From: JANWYQ01 sp034432445
Lineage (GTDB): Bacteria; Chloroflexota; Anaerolineae; JAAEKA01
Direction of reading: 5' to 3'
Length of the DNA: 34,859 bases
Assembly (NCBI GenBank): GCA_034432445.1
Contig: DAOUBX010000254.1
Span: forward strand, 1 to 34,859
The translations under genes were made by a program, and so were the position numbers. The notes beneath the pieces were generated by a model. That model was given only the letters and a program-made list of their open reading frames with translations. It was not told the DNA's origin and did no database searches. Numbering within the stretch: the first letter of the stretch is position 1; each line of letters begins with the position of its first letter. Below are positions 1-7,745 of this stretch, piece after piece.

Positions 1-62
1 ATTTGTAGGCGATTTGCGACCTAGGTTGGCTTCGCAGACACGTTTGCAAACCAGAATCCAAA

Positions 63-90
63 TGCCCGGCACCTATGGCTGAGTAGTTAC
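63..90 (+). repeat. Dispersed intergenic motif, copy 1
   Basis: A 28-nt sequence with the core GCCCGGCACC followed by GGCTGAGTAGTTA. Related copies lie at 18323-18350 on the plus strand and 34771-34799 on the minus strand, all outside genes. The sequence just before the core (CGCAGACACG here) also resembles the flank of the third copy, so the full element may be about 80-100 nt. Confidence 0.6.
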
Positions 91-213
91 TTTGGTTGAA
101 CCCCAGGACCCTGGGGGTTTCCGTGGTCGACCGCGAGTCGCTGTAAACGCAGTTGCGCGGTCGATCACGAGTTGCCGTTAACACACATCTCAACTGACTT
201 CAAACGCACCCAC

Positions 214-251
214 AAAAAAACCTTCGGGGTTGGGGAGGACCTCGAAGGTTT
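214..251 (-). terminator. Rho-independent terminator of the first ABC operon
   Basis: Read on the minus strand this is a stem with AAACCTTCG in the left arm and CGAAGGTTT in the right arm, extended by a GGT/ACC pairing, followed directly by seven T. It lies about 155 nt past the stop of the last gene of the leftward operon and is the best-formed intrinsic terminator in this part of the window. Confidence 0.8.
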
Positions 252-360
252 CAAACGGTATACCCCACCTTCTCAAGAAGGGTGAGTTTGCTCAGCGATG
301 CATTCAAGCGCAACCCGTTGGTCAAACGCCGACAACAGCCATTTCGCCACGGTATAAGAG

Positions 361-397
361 CTTTTGGGCTCGCCCTACAGGTGGACGAGCCCAAAAG
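361..397 (-). terminator. Hairpin just after the first ABC operon
   Basis: Perfect 12-bp inverted repeat (CTTTTGGGCTCG and its complement) with a 13-nt loop, 7 nt beyond the stop codon of the leftward operon. There is no T-run, so it may stabilise the 3' end of the mRNA rather than stop transcription; the T-tailed terminator follows further on. Confidence 0.5.
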
Positions 398-404
398 AGC
401 CTAA

Positions 405-1448
405 CTAGTTCAGCGTCACCGGGACGCCCACCGGCTCAGCCGGCGGTTCGAACGTTCCCGTGCTGTACAGGTGACACGCCACCCAGTGGTCGGGGTGCTT
501 CTGCTCGAAGGCCGGATCAACTTCCTTACAGATATCCATCACGCGTGGACAGCGGGGATGGAAACGGCAGCCCTTAGGGGGGTTCAACGGCGAGGGCACA
601 TCGCCCGTCAGCACAATCCGCTCTTTCTTGTAATCGGGGTCGGGCATGGGGATGGCCGAGAGCAAGGCTTGCGTGTACGGGTGCAGCGGGTTGCGGAAGA
701 GCGCCTCGCGCGTGGTCACTTCCACCATCTTACCCAGATACATCACGCCTACACGGTCGCTGATGTGTTCCACCACGCTCAGGTTGTGGGCGATGAACAG
801 GTAGGTGAGACCAAACTCCTTCTGCAAGGAGCGCAGCAGGTTCAGCACCGCCGACTGCACCGACACATCCAGCGCTGACACCGGCTCGTCGCAGACGATG
901 AAACGCGGGCGCAGAGCCAGGGCACGGGCGATGCCGATGCGCTGGCGCTGGCCGCCGGAGAACTCGTGCGGATAGCGCCGGGCGTGATAGGGGTTCATGC
1001 CCACCTTCTGCAAGAGCTGCGCCACGATCTCGGCACGTTCCTTGGGCGTGCCGATGCCGTGGATCATCATGCCTTCAGCGATGATCTCGCCCACCGGCAT
1101 GCGGGGGTCAAGCGATGAGTACGGATCTTGGAAGATGATCTGCATGCTGCGCCGCATGGCCTTGAACTCGCGGCGCCCCATCTTGAAGATCTCCTCGCCA
1201 TCGAAAAAGACGTTGCCGTCAGTGTAGGGGATCAGGCGCAAGATCGTGCGGCCAACCGTGGTTTTGCCGCAGCCCGACTCGCCCACGAGGCCAAAGGTCT
1301 CGCCTTCGCGGATGGTGAAGCTGACGCCGTCCACCGCCTTGACCCAGGCCGAAATGCGCTGCAGCAAACCGGAGCGCACCGGGAAGTATTTCTTCAGGTT
1401 CTCGACGACCAACAAGTCCTTCTTGGCCTGACCGACTTCAAGCGCCAT
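405..1448 (-). CDS. Dipeptide/oligopeptide ABC transporter ATP-binding protein (OppF/DppF type)
   Basis: One of the two ATPases that power the peptide importer encoded by this leftward operon. The 347-residue protein has a Walker A motif GESGCGKTT (about 56-64), an ABC signature SGGQRQR (about 164-170) and Walker B FIVCDEP (about 183-189). The C-terminal oligopeptide-transporter extension carries the Cys-rich GCRFHPRCP stretch and later cysteines typical of Opp/Dpp ATPases. The start at 1448 is preceded by AGGAGGAG and overlaps the end of the upstream ATPase gene by 11 nt, which suggests translational coupling. It is the last gene of operon 1. OppF rather than OppD is chosen from gene order and sequence style; substrate is not readable from this subunit. 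Confidence 0.93.
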   Translation of the reverse strand: MALEVGQAKKDLLVVENLKKYFPVRSGLLQRISAWVKAVDGVSFTIREGETFGLVGESGCGKTTVGRTILRLIPYTDGNVFFDGEEIFKMGRREFKAMRRSMQIIFQDPYSSLDPRMPVGEIIAEGMMIHGIGTPKERAEIVAQLLQKVGMNPYHARRYPHEFSGGQRQRIGIARALALRPRFIVCDEPVSALDVSVQSAVLNLLRSLQKEFGLTYLFIAHNLSVVEHISDRVGVMYLGKMVEVTTREALFRNPLHPYTQALLSAIPMPDPDYKKERIVLTGDVPSPLNPPKGCRFHPRCPRVMDICKEVDPAFEQKHPDHWVACHLYSTGTFEPPAEPVGVPVTLN

Positions 1449-2553
1449 TTGCTCCTCCTGTGCCAGCTACAGCCTTGACCGCACCGGCGTGGGCAAAAAC
1501 CTCATCGCCGACAAAACGCCAATCGGTGCGCGTCACACCGGCCCACTGCTCCTTGGTGTCCGGATGACGCATCCAGCAGCGCACCTGATGGCGCGGCTCG
1601 ATCTCGACCAGCGGCGGGTCTTGCTGCGTACAGATCTCTTTGACGTAGGGACAGCGCGGCGAGAACTTGCAGCCGGGCGGCAAGTTGATCAGGTCAGGCA
1701 CGGTGCCGGGGATCACCGCCAGCGACTCGCGCACATCGCCCAAGACTGGAATGGCCGCCATCAACCCCTCGGTGTAAGGGTGCATGGGATTGTCGAACAA
1801 GGTGTGCACATCGGCATACTCGACGATCAAGCCGGCGTACATCACCGCGACGTCGTTGCACATCTCGGCGATCACACCCAGGTCATGGGTGATCAGTAGG
1901 ATCGTGGTCCCCAGCTCCTTCTGCATGCGGCGCATCAAGTCCAGAATCTGCGCTTGGATGGTCACGTCCAGCGCCGTGGTCGGCTCGTCGGCGATCAGCA
2001 GGTCGGGCAAGCAGGAGAGGGCCATGGCGATCATCACGCGCTGCGCTTGCCCGCCGGAGATCTCATGCGGGAAGGACTTGGCGCGGCGCTCGGCATCCGG
2101 AATGCCCACGCGAGACAGCATCTCGACGGCGCGGTTCCACGCTTCCTCTTTGCTCAGCTTCTGGTGTTGGATGAGCACCTCGGCCACCTGATCGCCGACA
2201 CGGAAGATGGGGTTGAGACAGCTCGTCGGCTGCTGGAAGATCATGGACATCTGGCCGCCGCGCAGCTTGACCATCTCGTCCTCGGGCAGGGTGACCAGGT
2301 TCTTGTCGCGCAGCCACACCTCGCCCTCGACAATCTTGCCGGAGCCGCCCAGCAGGCGCATGATCGACAGCGAGGTGACGCTCTTGCCGCAGCCCGACTC
2401 GCCCACCAGGCCCATGACCTGGCCCTCGGGGATGGCGAAGTCCACGCCGTTGACGGCTTGCACCACGCCGTCCTCGGTGAAAAAGTAAGTCTTGAGCCCT
2501 TTGACGCGCAGCAGTATCTTGGGCTCTGTGCCGTTCGTGGTCGTTTCGCTCAT
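1438..2553 (-). CDS. Dipeptide/oligopeptide ABC transporter ATP-binding protein (OppD/DppD type)
   Basis: Second ATPase of operon 1, 371 residues. Walker A GESGCGKS, signature SGGQAQRVMIAMAL and Walker B DLLIADEPTTALD are all present, followed by the oligopeptide C-terminal domain with the cysteine pattern GCKFSPRCPYVKEIC and a last Cys in VRCWMRHP. Cysteines at these positions bind an iron-sulfur cluster in some Dpp ATPases; whether they do so here is an inference. It starts 7 nt after the stop of the permease gene upstream and has only a weak ribosome-binding site (GGTAGTG), so it is probably translated by coupling. It pairs with the next ATPase to form the usual heterodimer. Confidence 0.93.
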   Translation of the reverse strand: MSETTTNGTEPKILLRVKGLKTYFFTEDGVVQAVNGVDFAIPEGQVMGLVGESGCGKSVTSLSIMRLLGGSGKIVEGEVWLRDKNLVTLPEDEMVKLRGGQMSMIFQQPTSCLNPIFRVGDQVAEVLIQHQKLSKEEAWNRAVEMLSRVGIPDAERRAKSFPHEISGGQAQRVMIAMALSCLPDLLIADEPTTALDVTIQAQILDLMRRMQKELGTTILLITHDLGVIAEMCNDVAVMYAGLIVEYADVHTLFDNPMHPYTEGLMAAIPVLGDVRESLAVIPGTVPDLINLPPGCKFSPRCPYVKEICTQQDPPLVEIEPRHQVRCWMRHPDTKEQWAGVTRTDWRFVGDEVFAHAGAVKAVAGTGGANGA

Positions 2554-2560
2554 AGTCGCA

Positions 2561-3559
2561 CTACCGTTTCAGGCGCGGGTCGAGGGCATCGCGCAGGCCG
2601 TCGCCGATGAAGTTGAAGCCGATGGAAACGATCACCAGGAAGACGCCTGGCACCAACGGCAACCAGGGGTGCTGGAACATGTAGCTCTGCGAGGTGGAGA
2701 GCATGTTGCCCCACGTGGGCGTCGGGTCCTGCACGCCCAGGCCCAAGAAGCTCAGCGCCGACTCGGTGACGATCACGCCGCCCAACGCCAGGCTGGCGCT
2801 GACCAGGATCGGCGCCAGGCCGTTGGGGATGATGTGGCGAAAGATGATACGCGCGTCGGAGGCGCCGGCTGCGCGCAACGCTTCCACGAAGTCCTGTTTG
2901 CTCAGCGAGAGCGCCATGCCGCGCATCAAGCGGGCCGCACTGAGCCAGCCGAAGATCACCAGGATCAGGACCAGCACTACCACCTTCTGCGCCTCGCGCG
3001 GCGGCGCCAACAACAGCGCGCTCAGCAGGTTATTCAGGAAGGTTGGCAGCGGTATCACCACGTCACGGCGCAGCAGGATAGCTGAAATGATCAGCAAGAT
3101 GGGCAAGGTGGGGATCGTCAACATGAACTCGATCACGCGTGAGATCACTGCGTCGGTCTTGCCGCCGAAGTAGCCGGCTAAGGCGCCCAGAAAGGCACCG
3201 AAGCTTTCCGAGATCAACACCACCAGGATGGCGATGCTCATAGAGACGCGCGCAGCGTACAAGACGCGTGTGAACAGATCGCGCCCCAAGTGATCGACGC
3301 CCAGGTAGTGCACCCGTCCTTGACTGTCCACTGTGCCGGGAGGCGCGGGACGCGAGGGCGATGACAGATCGATGGCATCGCGCTCGAAAGGTGCGATGAC
3401 CGGCGCAAGCAACGAGGCGAGGAAGATGAAGCCGATCAGGATCAGCGAGATCATCGCCAGCCTGTGCCGGCGGAAGCGGCGAAAGATCACGCGCGTCTGG
3501 CTCTCCTGCTTTTCCTCAGCGGCGCCTTGCAAAATAACGGGCTGAGCAACTGATGTCAT
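2561..3559 (-). CDS. Peptide ABC transporter permease (OppC/DppC type)
   Basis: Inner-membrane permease subunit, 332 residues from the chosen start. The N-terminal membrane segment (RLAMISLILIGFIFLASLLA) is followed by the OppC signature HLGVDHLGRDLFTR-like region and several further membrane helices. The EAA loop that docks on the ATPases reads EALRAAGASDARIIFRHIIPN, and the C-terminus ends in the usual GDGLRDALDPRL. An in-frame ATG 84 nt further upstream exists, but the start at 3559 is preferred because CCGGAG lies 8 nt before it and the extra residues do not look like the family. Between the last conserved helices there is a somewhat longer loop (RRDVVIPLPTFLNN onward). Confidence 0.92.
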   Translation of the reverse strand: MTSVAQPVILQGAAEEKQESQTRVIFRRFRRHRLAMISLILIGFIFLASLLAPVIAPFERDAIDLSSPSRPAPPGTVDSQGRVHYLGVDHLGRDLFTRVLYAARVSMSIAILVVLISESFGAFLGALAGYFGGKTDAVISRVIEFMLTIPTLPILLIISAILLRRDVVIPLPTFLNNLLSALLLAPPREAQKVVVLVLILVIFGWLSAARLMRGMALSLSKQDFVEALRAAGASDARIIFRHIIPNGLAPILVSASLALGGVIVTESALSFLGLGVQDPTPTWGNMLSTSQSYMFQHPWLPLVPGVFLVIVSIGFNFIGDGLRDALDPRLKR

Positions 3560-3604
3560 ATGGTATGCTCCGGTTGGTGTGACATACGTTGGATGAAGGC
3601 TGAG

Positions 3605-3680
3605 GCGTAATACGTAATGCGTAACCAAAGTTGCCTTCCGCAAGGGCTTAGCTTACGCATCACTCGTTGCGCATTACGTG
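3605..3680. repeat. GCGTAAT-type inverted repeat, copy 1
   Basis: The left arm is built of near-7-nt units (GCGTAAT, ACGTAAT, GCGTAAC) and the right arm carries the reverse complement (TTACGCAT, GCGCATTACG). The element fills the spacer between the two permease genes of operon 1 and its right end runs into the stop region of the upstream permease gene. A second copy with the same layout lies at 24386-24489. Confidence 0.75.
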
Positions 3681-4891
3681 TACTTGATGCGCGGATCCAC
3701 CACGGTATAGAGAATGTCTCCCAGCAAGGTAGCAAACACGGTCAGCACGGCCGTGATGAAAATGAAGGCCAAGGCAATGTTCCAGTCGCTGCGGCTGAGG
3801 GCGTCGAAGTAGAGGCGTCCCATGCCCGGCCAGGCGAAGACCGTCTCCGTGATGATGGCGCCGGCAAAGAGGCTGGGGATGGTCAACACCGCCACGGTGA
3901 CAAAGGGGATCAAGGCGTTGCGCAGCGCGTGCTTGACGATCACGGTCTTCTCCACCAGGCCCTTGGCGCGCGCTGTGCGCACGTAGTCCTGCCGCATCAC
4001 CTCTAACATCGAGGAGCGCACAAAACGGCTCCAGGTCGCCATGTAGAAGAAGGTGAGCACGCTGACCGGCATGATCAAATGCAAAAAGCGGTCCAGAGGA
4101 GTGCCTGGCTGGACGCGCGGCAGCCAACTGGCGACTTCGTAGGGCCGCACCGCCACGCGCGCGCCCGGCGGCAGCTTGGGCAGCCAGGGAAACTGCTCCT
4201 GCAACATGTTGGGAAAGACCGTAAAGGTCAGAATCAGCAACAGCCCGAAAAAGAAGGTCGGCATCGCCGATCCAATAAAGGAGATGGTGGTGAAGGTGTA
4301 GTCGAAGCGCGAGTATTGCTTGATCGCGCTGTAGATGCCGATGGGGATGCCCAACGCAAAGGAGAGCAAGGTAGAGATGAGCATGAGCTCCAGCGTCGCC
4401 GGCAGGCGCGACATCATCTCGTTCCAGACCGGACGTCCTGTGCGAATCACGGTGGAGTTGCCGAAGTCGCCGCGCAGAATGCCCTTGCTCGATTTGACGG
4501 CCGGATGGATCACAGGGATATCGGACAGATAGACATACTGGTCGCAGCCTTTGGGGATCACCACCGTCTGGCCATCCTGCACCACTACCTGTTCATCGCG
4601 CGGCAGATAACAGCCCACAGCCACATTGCTGAACAGCTCCCTGCCACCGATGACGATGGGACCGCTCGGCTGCCCGATCAGCCAGCGCGTAAAGCGGTAG
4701 GGCCAGTAGAAGTCCAAGTCGTACTGCGCACGCAAGCGGGCCAGGTCTTCCCGCGTGATGCGGCGCTGTTGTTGCTGGATGCCGGCCAGAGGTCCGCCAG
4801 GAGAGATATTGAAGAGAAAGTAGGTAAAGAGAGCCGCCAGGAAGACCACAATAGCCATTTGAATGATGCGGCGGATCAGGTAGTTCGTCAT
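3674..4891 (-). CDS. Peptide ABC transporter permease (OppB/DppB type) with an extra extracytoplasmic insertion
   Basis: Membrane permease partner of the OppC-like subunit, 405 residues. It has the usual N-terminal helix, the GDFG region (about 141-144), later helices, the EAA loop RTARAKGLVEKTVIVKHALRN and the C-terminal VDPRIKYT. Family members are usually about 310-340 residues; the extra length lies between helix 1 and the GDFG motif (about residues 73-136) and includes two cysteines (C94, C116) around a DEQVVVQDGQTVVIPKG segment. That part should face the extracytoplasmic side, where the binding protein docks. The start at 4891 has GGAGG 7 nt upstream. Confidence 0.92.
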   Translation of the reverse strand: MTNYLIRRIIQMAIVVFLAALFTYFLFNISPGGPLAGIQQQQRRITREDLARLRAQYDLDFYWPYRFTRWLIGQPSGPIVIGGRELFSNVAVGCYLPRDEQVVVQDGQTVVIPKGCDQYVYLSDIPVIHPAVKSSKGILRGDFGNSTVIRTGRPVWNEMMSRLPATLELMLISTLLSFALGIPIGIYSAIKQYSRFDYTFTTISFIGSAMPTFFFGLLLILTFTVFPNMLQEQFPWLPKLPPGARVAVRPYEVASWLPRVQPGTPLDRFLHLIMPVSVLTFFYMATWSRFVRSSMLEVMRQDYVRTARAKGLVEKTVIVKHALRNALIPFVTVAVLTIPSLFAGAIITETVFAWPGMGRLYFDALSRSDWNIALAFIFITAVLTVFATLLGDILYTVVDPRIKYT

Positions 4892-4957
4892 CGGCTGCCT
4901 CCGAACTGAGATGATTTGTCCCCCGATGCTGCGCTGTTACACGTCAATCATGTCACC

Positions 4958-5033
4958 GTGTCATGCTGAGGGCCGCCGAAGCATCCCCGGCTCCAGCCCC
5001 GGGATCCCTCGCCGCCTTCGCTCAGGCTGACAC
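4958..5033. repeat. TGTCATGCTGAG-type palindromic repeat
   Basis: GTGTCATGCTGAG on the left and CTCAGGCTGACAC on the right form an imperfect inverted repeat (one mismatch) around a GC-rich centre. It resembles the small palindromic intergenic repeats found in many bacterial genomes. It sits between the binding-protein gene and the permease gene of operon 1. Confidence 0.6.
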
Positions 5034-5072
5034 CCACCAAAACCTACCCTGACGCAAGCAGTCTTTACAACA

Positions 5073-5111
5073 AACGGGCGGGCCCATCTCAGCGGACGGG
5101 GCCCGCCCGTT
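5073..5111 (-). terminator. Strong hairpin after the binding-protein gene (attenuator)
   Basis: A perfect 13-bp GC-rich stem (AACGGGCGGGCCC and its complement) with a 13-nt loop, 62 nt past the stop of the binding-protein gene on the minus strand. The tail is only moderately T-rich (TGTTGT). Position suggests partial termination or mRNA protection, giving more binding protein than permease; that role is inferred. Confidence 0.65.
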
Positions 5112-5172
5112 GTTTGTGGTCACCAGACGACGGCGCAAGGCGTGCAGGCTGGCCTGCACGCCCATGGCATCG

Positions 5173-7167
5173 TTACTTGGTGTAGAGGTTGATGTCGATG
5201 TGCTCCCACGTGGGCGAGCCACCGATGAAGTACTGGACCTGGCCGGTGTTCTTGGCAGCCTCGATCACCGTCGCCACCTCGGCGCCGGCGCCCAGGGTGG
5301 AGCTGTCCAGGAAGTCCACGTCGCCGTTGATGAGCTGCGCCACGGCCTGGTTGGTGTCGGCCAGGAAGACGAAGATCACGTTGGGCGTGGCCGGCTCACC
5401 GCCGTACCAGTAGGGATTGGGCTCCAGGGTGATAGACTGACCCTTGATCCACTCCTTGACCATGTAGGGGCCAAAGGACAGCGGGGTCTCAGCGATCTCG
5501 GGCAGGGTGGCCCACTCCTCAGCCGGCACGTCCTTCAGCACGCGGCCATCGGAGAGCACCTGCGCACTGGGGTAGATGCTGAACGGATAGAGGAAGTAGG
5601 TCGGATCCTGGCTGCCGGGCAGGAAGCTGACGGTCATCTCCAGCGCACCGTCGGCGAAGGTGATGCCCTTCATCACGTCACCCTCGACGTCGGGGTTGCC
5701 GATGCGGCGGCAGTACTCGATGGAGGTCGCGCCTGACTTGGGATCGCAGTCGATCATGGCGCCCAGCTTCATGTCCTCCACGCTGCCGGGGGTGCCGTCG
5801 CTCCAAGTGTAGTCCTTCAGCTTGTAGGTGACGGTCAGCTTGTTCATCTTGACCGTGCCGTTGCCGTCGAACTCCACGGTGTTGCCCTCGGAGTCGATCA
5901 CCTTGACACCGGCCTCCAACGGAACCGCCTGGCCGCCGGCATCATAGACCATGTCGCCGGCCTTGACTTCCACAACCTCGTTCTTGGCGAGGCCAGACTC
6001 GAGAGTGGACAGGCCGTCTTGCAGGACCGGCTGGAAGTCATAGCTCTTTTGCGAAACGATCTGGCCCCGAGCGGGGATGAAGACCACGCGCTGGACGGCC
6101 ATGCTGGAGACCAGGCTCCAGGCGCTGTCCGGCTCCTGGGTCATACCGATCACGATGGTGTCACCGCCATCGGCCAGCGTCCACTTGTGCAGGTCAGCCG
6201 TCTCGTACTCGGTCGGGTCGGCCTCAACACCCTGCAGATCGGAGCTCCAGGCCTCGGCCTCAGCACGCTGGAAGACCGGGATCGACACCACGTCCTTGGC
6301 GAACTCCTTCTGCACGATGTCGTAGGCGGCGATACGCTCATCACGGATCAAGGTGTTGTTGGCCCTAGTGATGGCGTCGCTGGCGGTCTCATTGCACCAG
6401 CCCATGTAGTTCTGGCCTTCCCAGTTGTTGCTGGGCAGCGGGATCTGGTCGCAAGCGTAGAGCGTGCGGCCGGCGGGATCCGCCTGACCGACCCAGGCGA
6501 AGGCGCCCAGCTCGAAGTCGCGGCGGCTCAGGCCGGTGGTATCGCCGAACCACCAGGAGGCGGGCACGTAGTTAGGCAGGATCTGGAAGCCGCAGGCGGC
6601 CAGGTTCTGCACCATCACCTGCGACCAGGTCTGGCGGAACTGGGCGGTGGTGGTGGTGAACTTGACAGCCAGCACGTCGCCGTTGGCGTTGGTGCGGACG
6701 GTACCACCCTCGGGCAGGGTCCAACCGGCCTCCTCCAGCAGCGCCTTGCCCTTCTCAGGATCGTACCACGGGAAGTCGTAGGGTCCCTTGTACGCCCAGT
6801 GGGTCTTGGGCAGGAAGGAGTCCATCAGCAGGCCCTGAGGATCCTCGACATAGGGGTAAACCGAGGCGATCAGGGCGTCGCGGTCGATGCAGTGGGCGAT
6901 GGCCTGGCGCACGCGCAGGTCGCTCAGGATCGGGTGCGGGGTGGTGTAGTCTTCCTTAGCGACTTCCTGCACCACTTCCACTTGCTTCTCGACTTCCTTG
7001 ACCACTTCCTTGACGACCTCGACCGGCTTCTCGACGACCTTTTCCTGGGTGACGACCACCGTCTCCTTGACGACCTGTACCTCAGGCGTTGGCTGAGGGC
7101 AGGCGGCCAAGACCATTGCGGCGATCACAAGGACGGCGACAAGAGTCAACATTCTGAAGCGATTCAT
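5173..7167 (-). CDS. Peptide ABC transporter substrate-binding lipoprotein with circularly permuted domain order
   Basis: Extracytoplasmic binding protein of operon 1, 664 residues. A lipoprotein signal with lipobox LAAC (C23) is followed by a charged VVKE/VEK-rich linker (about 24-76). The SBP_bac_5 landmarks then appear in swapped order: LSDLRVRQAIAHCIDRDAL at about 81, which normally opens the second half, through HKWTL (about 327-331), which normally closes the protein. Only then come DTIVIGMTQEPDS (about 336), which normally follows the signal peptide, WSDGTP (about 455), FGPYMVKEW (about 565) and NGDVDFL (about 614). The protein stops at WEHIDINLYTK, exactly where the DLRVRQAI segment normally continues. 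The junction is near nucleotide 6177 and the frame is open throughout. Start 7167 has GGAGGAG 4 nt upstream; a longer in-frame ATG exists at 7281. Confidence 0.88.
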   Translation of the reverse strand: MNRFRMLTLVAVLVIAAMVLAACPQPTPEVQVVKETVVVTQEKVVEKPVEVVKEVVKEVEKQVEVVQEVAKEDYTTPHPILSDLRVRQAIAHCIDRDALIASVYPYVEDPQGLLMDSFLPKTHWAYKGPYDFPWYDPEKGKALLEEAGWTLPEGGTVRTNANGDVLAVKFTTTTAQFRQTWSQVMVQNLAACGFQILPNYVPASWWFGDTTGLSRRDFELGAFAWVGQADPAGRTLYACDQIPLPSNNWEGQNYMGWCNETASDAITRANNTLIRDERIAAYDIVQKEFAKDVVSIPVFQRAEAEAWSSDLQGVEADPTEYETADLHKWTLADGGDTIVIGMTQEPDSAWSLVSSMAVQRVVFIPARGQIVSQKSYDFQPVLQDGLSTLESGLAKNEVVEVKAGDMVYDAGGQAVPLEAGVKVIDSEGNTVEFDGNGTVKMNKLTVTYKLKDYTWSDGTPGSVEDMKLGAMIDCDPKSGATSIEYCRRIGNPDVEGDVMKGITFADGALEMTVSFLPGSQDPTYFLYPFSIYPSAQVLSDGRVLKDVPAEEWATLPEIAETPLSFGPYMVKEWIKGQSITLEPNPYWYGGEPATPNVIFVFLADTNQAVAQLINGDVDFLDSSTLGAGAEVATVIEAAKNTGQVQYFIGGSPTWEHIDINLYTK

Positions 7168-7443
7168 CTTCTCCTCCGAACGGGAATTAGAGTGTTTGCG
7201 TGCCATGATGGACCGAAGGTGTGGCGTAAGGCGCTCGTCTGCGGGGCACGCTGACCACCGAGGGCGCCAGCACAACGCCATGTTGCGCTCGGACGAATAG
7301 AGGGAACTGTCTAGCTTGCCAGGCTATCATTGGGTGAAGGGTTGGGTTTGGTGGAGCGGTAGGAACTCCTTGCCAACGTACTACACGCTCTCGCCAACGC
7401 GAGGCGACAAACTGTTAGGAGGGAGCGTTTCCGCCGCGGCGCA

Positions 7444-7472
7444 AGAATACCACAGGGCCCGCATTTAGGCAA
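7444..7472 (-). promoter_or_regulatory. Candidate promoter of ABC operon 1
   Basis: On the minus strand, TTGCCT and TATTCT separated by 17 nt, about 280 nt before the binding-protein start. A consensus match by eye only. Confidence 0.4.
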
Positions 7473-7661
7473 ATTGTCCCACCTATCTGGCTTGCGCGCT
7501 ATACACAGCGAGAGAGTGGAGAAGGTTCAACGGCAAGCGCAAAACCCTGCGGGTTTCGTTGCGCAGGCCAGGAATGGCGGCGACTGCGGCAATCGGCGCT
7601 GGTCGCGCAACGTCGCCACCCCACGAAAACCTGCAGGGTCTGGGGGGCCACGCACACCAAC

Positions 7662-7690
7662 GTGACACGCAAGGTAAGCGTGGGTATAAT
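7662..7690 (+). promoter_or_regulatory. Sigma-70-type promoter of the epimerase gene
   Basis: GTGACA (7662-7667) and a perfect TATAAT (7685-7690) with a 17-nt spacer, about 55 nt before the ATG of the dipeptide epimerase gene. Confidence 0.7.
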
Positions 7691-7745
7691 CCTAGATGCT
7701 GTGAATGCCTGGACCACGCGACTCTACGCCACAAAAGAACACTCC

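Larger units (their letters stand above)
1..404. other. Left-end intergenic region
   Basis: No supported gene. It holds one copy of a dispersed motif (63-90), a short palindrome of the form CCCCAGG/CCTGGGG just after it, two imperfect direct copies of a roughly 29-nt sequence starting at 123 and 157 (both of the form GnGGTCGAnCnCGAGTnGC), a rho-independent terminator on the minus strand (214-251) and a second hairpin (361-397). Open frames crossing it are shadows of the minus-strand ABC gene or of the hairpins. Confidence 0.6.
7168..7745. promoter_or_regulatory. Divergent intergenic region between ABC operon 1 and the epimerase gene
   Basis: About 580 nt with no convincing gene. It holds a leftward promoter-like pair (7444-7472) and a strong rightward promoter (7662-7690). 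Between them an imperfect inverted repeat of the form ACCCTGCnGGTTT occurs near 7544-7560 and again, inverted, near 7623-7640; it may be a dispersed repeat or an operator. Small open frames on both strands here have no recognisable content. Confidence 0.5.

Noticed and set aside
230..577. Plus-strand frame of 115 codons at the left end
   Set aside because: It begins in a terminator stem, overlaps the ABC ATPase gene on the other strand and has no family-like content; it is a shadow frame.
6019..7254. Long plus-strand frame of 411 codons opposite the permuted binding protein
   Set aside because: The antisense frame of a GC-rich gene: low-complexity, His/Leu/Asp-rich, no recognisable domain, while the minus-strand frame has clear landmarks.
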